Positions 5,575 to 6,277 of a stretch of 6,277 bases of DNA are shown here, in pieces (positions within the stretch are counted from its first letter, which is position 1; every line of letters begins with the position of its first letter). The stretch comes from an uncultured Cellvibrio sp. GTDB taxonomy: Bacteria > Pseudomonadota > Gammaproteobacteria > Pseudomonadales > Cellvibrionaceae. The stretch lies in contig CAMLRJ010000216.1 of NCBI GenBank assembly GCA_946482345.1, positions 1-6,277 on the forward strand, read 5' to 3'. The notes under the pieces were generated by a model that was given only the letters and a program-made list of their open reading frames with translations, had not been told where the DNA came from and ran no database searches. Both the position numbers and the translations under genes were made by a program.

Positions 5575-6277
5575 TCAAAAAACTTTACGTAATTCTTGAG
5601 CAGAAATAACAAATACCCCATCGCCACCGCGCTCAAATTTCACCCACTCCAAGCGCAAGTCCGGATAAGCTTCAGCCAACGCCACCCAGGAATTGCCTAC
5701 TTCGACAACCAATATTCCCTCATCCGTTAAATAATCAGCCGCTTCACTTAATAAACGACGGGTAAAGTCCAAACCATCTGCACCGGAAGCCAATCCGATT
5801 GGCGGCTCGGCATGATATTCATCCGGCATATCCGCCAAATCTTCTTCATCCACATAAGGCGGATTGGACACAATTAAATCAAATTTTTGTCCCTGTAAAT
5901 TTTCAAAACAGTCTGACTGAATGGGAAATACCCGATCAAATAAATTGTGATATTGAATATTTTGATCGGCAACTTCCAAAGCTTCATAAGAAATATCACT
6001 CAATTGCACTTCAGCATCTGGAAAAGCCATCGCACAAGCAATTCCAATACAACCACTGCCTGCGCATAAATCCAAAATACGTTGAGGAGATTTTTTTACC
6101 CAAGGACGAAATTTTTTTTCGATTAATTCTGCAATCGGCGAACGTGGTACCAACACACGTTCATCAACATAAAACATCAAACCGGCAAACCACATACGCC
6201 CCGCAATATAAGCGGCCGGAATGCGTTCATTAACACGACGATGCAAATGACTGATAACCTGAATTTTTTCTTCCTGT
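5575..6277 (-). CDS. prmB: Ribosomal protein uL3 (L3) N5-glutamine methyltransferase, 5' end outside the window
   Basis: PrmB methylates the side-chain amide of a conserved glutamine in ribosomal protein L3, using S-adenosylmethionine, and helps large-subunit assembly. The frame stays open to the right edge (first complete codon 6274-6276), giving 233 of about 300 residues, so the N-terminal helical part is missing. Seen in order: [28 protein letters not shown] (typical of PrmB rather than PrmC), SAM-binding motif [14 protein letters not shown], an acidic SDIS after the second strand, and the catalytic [15 protein letters not shown], where NPPY binds the glutamine amide. The C-terminus ends [15 protein letters not shown], as expected. 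A TTG at 6246 could be mistaken for a start, but the frame clearly continues upstream with family-like sequence. It is followed by aroC in the same direction, as I recall from Pseudomonas. Confidence 0.95.
   Translation of the reverse strand, partial: QEEKIQVISHLHRRVNERIPAAYIAGRMWFAGLMFYVDERVLVPRSPIAELIEKKFRPWVKKSPQRILDLCAGSGCIGIACAMAFPDAEVQLSDISYEALEVADQNIQYHNLFDRVFPIQSDCFENLQGQKFDLIVSNPPYVDEEDLADMPDEYHAEPPIGLASGADGLDFTRRLLSEAADYLTDEGILVVEVGNSWVALAEAYPDLRLEWVKFERGGDGVFVISAQELRKVF

Noticed and set aside
5799..6233. 144-codon open frame on the + strand within prmB
   Set aside because: It is antisense to a clearly conserved methyltransferase frame and has no recognisable domain.

Overview
This looks like a chromosomal segment of a gammaproteobacterium. 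The prmB - aroC - MFS transporter order on one strand is the arrangement I recall from Pseudomonas, and the RsmE-type protein belongs to the MNLLLL-starting subclass seen in Pseudomonas-like genomes. The moderate base composition and abundant C/G-rich interspersed repeats would fit a Cellvibrio-like relative. The genus is an inference, not something the sequence proves.

Left part (1-1218, + strand): an accessory patch, visibly A-rich at its start. It holds the last 44 codons of a gene cut by the window edge, a 174-residue protein clearly related to the YafO mRNA-interferase toxin family but longer than E. coli YafO, and a 170-residue protein I do not recognise. The close spacing suggests one transcription unit, either a toxin-antitoxin module or a toxin/immunity cluster.

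Middle (1190-2067, + strand): a strong-looking stable-RNA promoter whose -10 box contains the stop codon of the unknown gene, then a complete tRNA-Arg(CCT) with encoded CCA. A SPOUT methyltransferase of the RsmE family follows 28 bases later with no terminator and no visible Shine-Dalgarno, so the tRNA and rsmE are probably co-transcribed.

Right part (2241-6277, - strand): prmB (5' end outside the window), aroC, an HcaT-like MFS transporter and a YafV-type omega-amidase, all in one direction and convergent with rsmE. The transporter and amidase are 5 bases apart and surely co-transcribed.

The two larger gaps, 2068-2240 and 4196-4395, are not empty. Each holds one copy of a C/G-rich interspersed repeat, in opposite orientations. 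Their shared 49-base core differs at six positions, all transitions. Four of these are two compensating base-pair changes in two predicted hairpins, and a fifth turns a G.U pair into G-C, so the folded structure appears to be conserved. Each copy also carries a canonical four-run G-quadruplex motif. In the second copy this motif forms the leader of the transporter mRNA and contains its only plausible ribosome binding site. These repeats are the part of the window most worth a second look.
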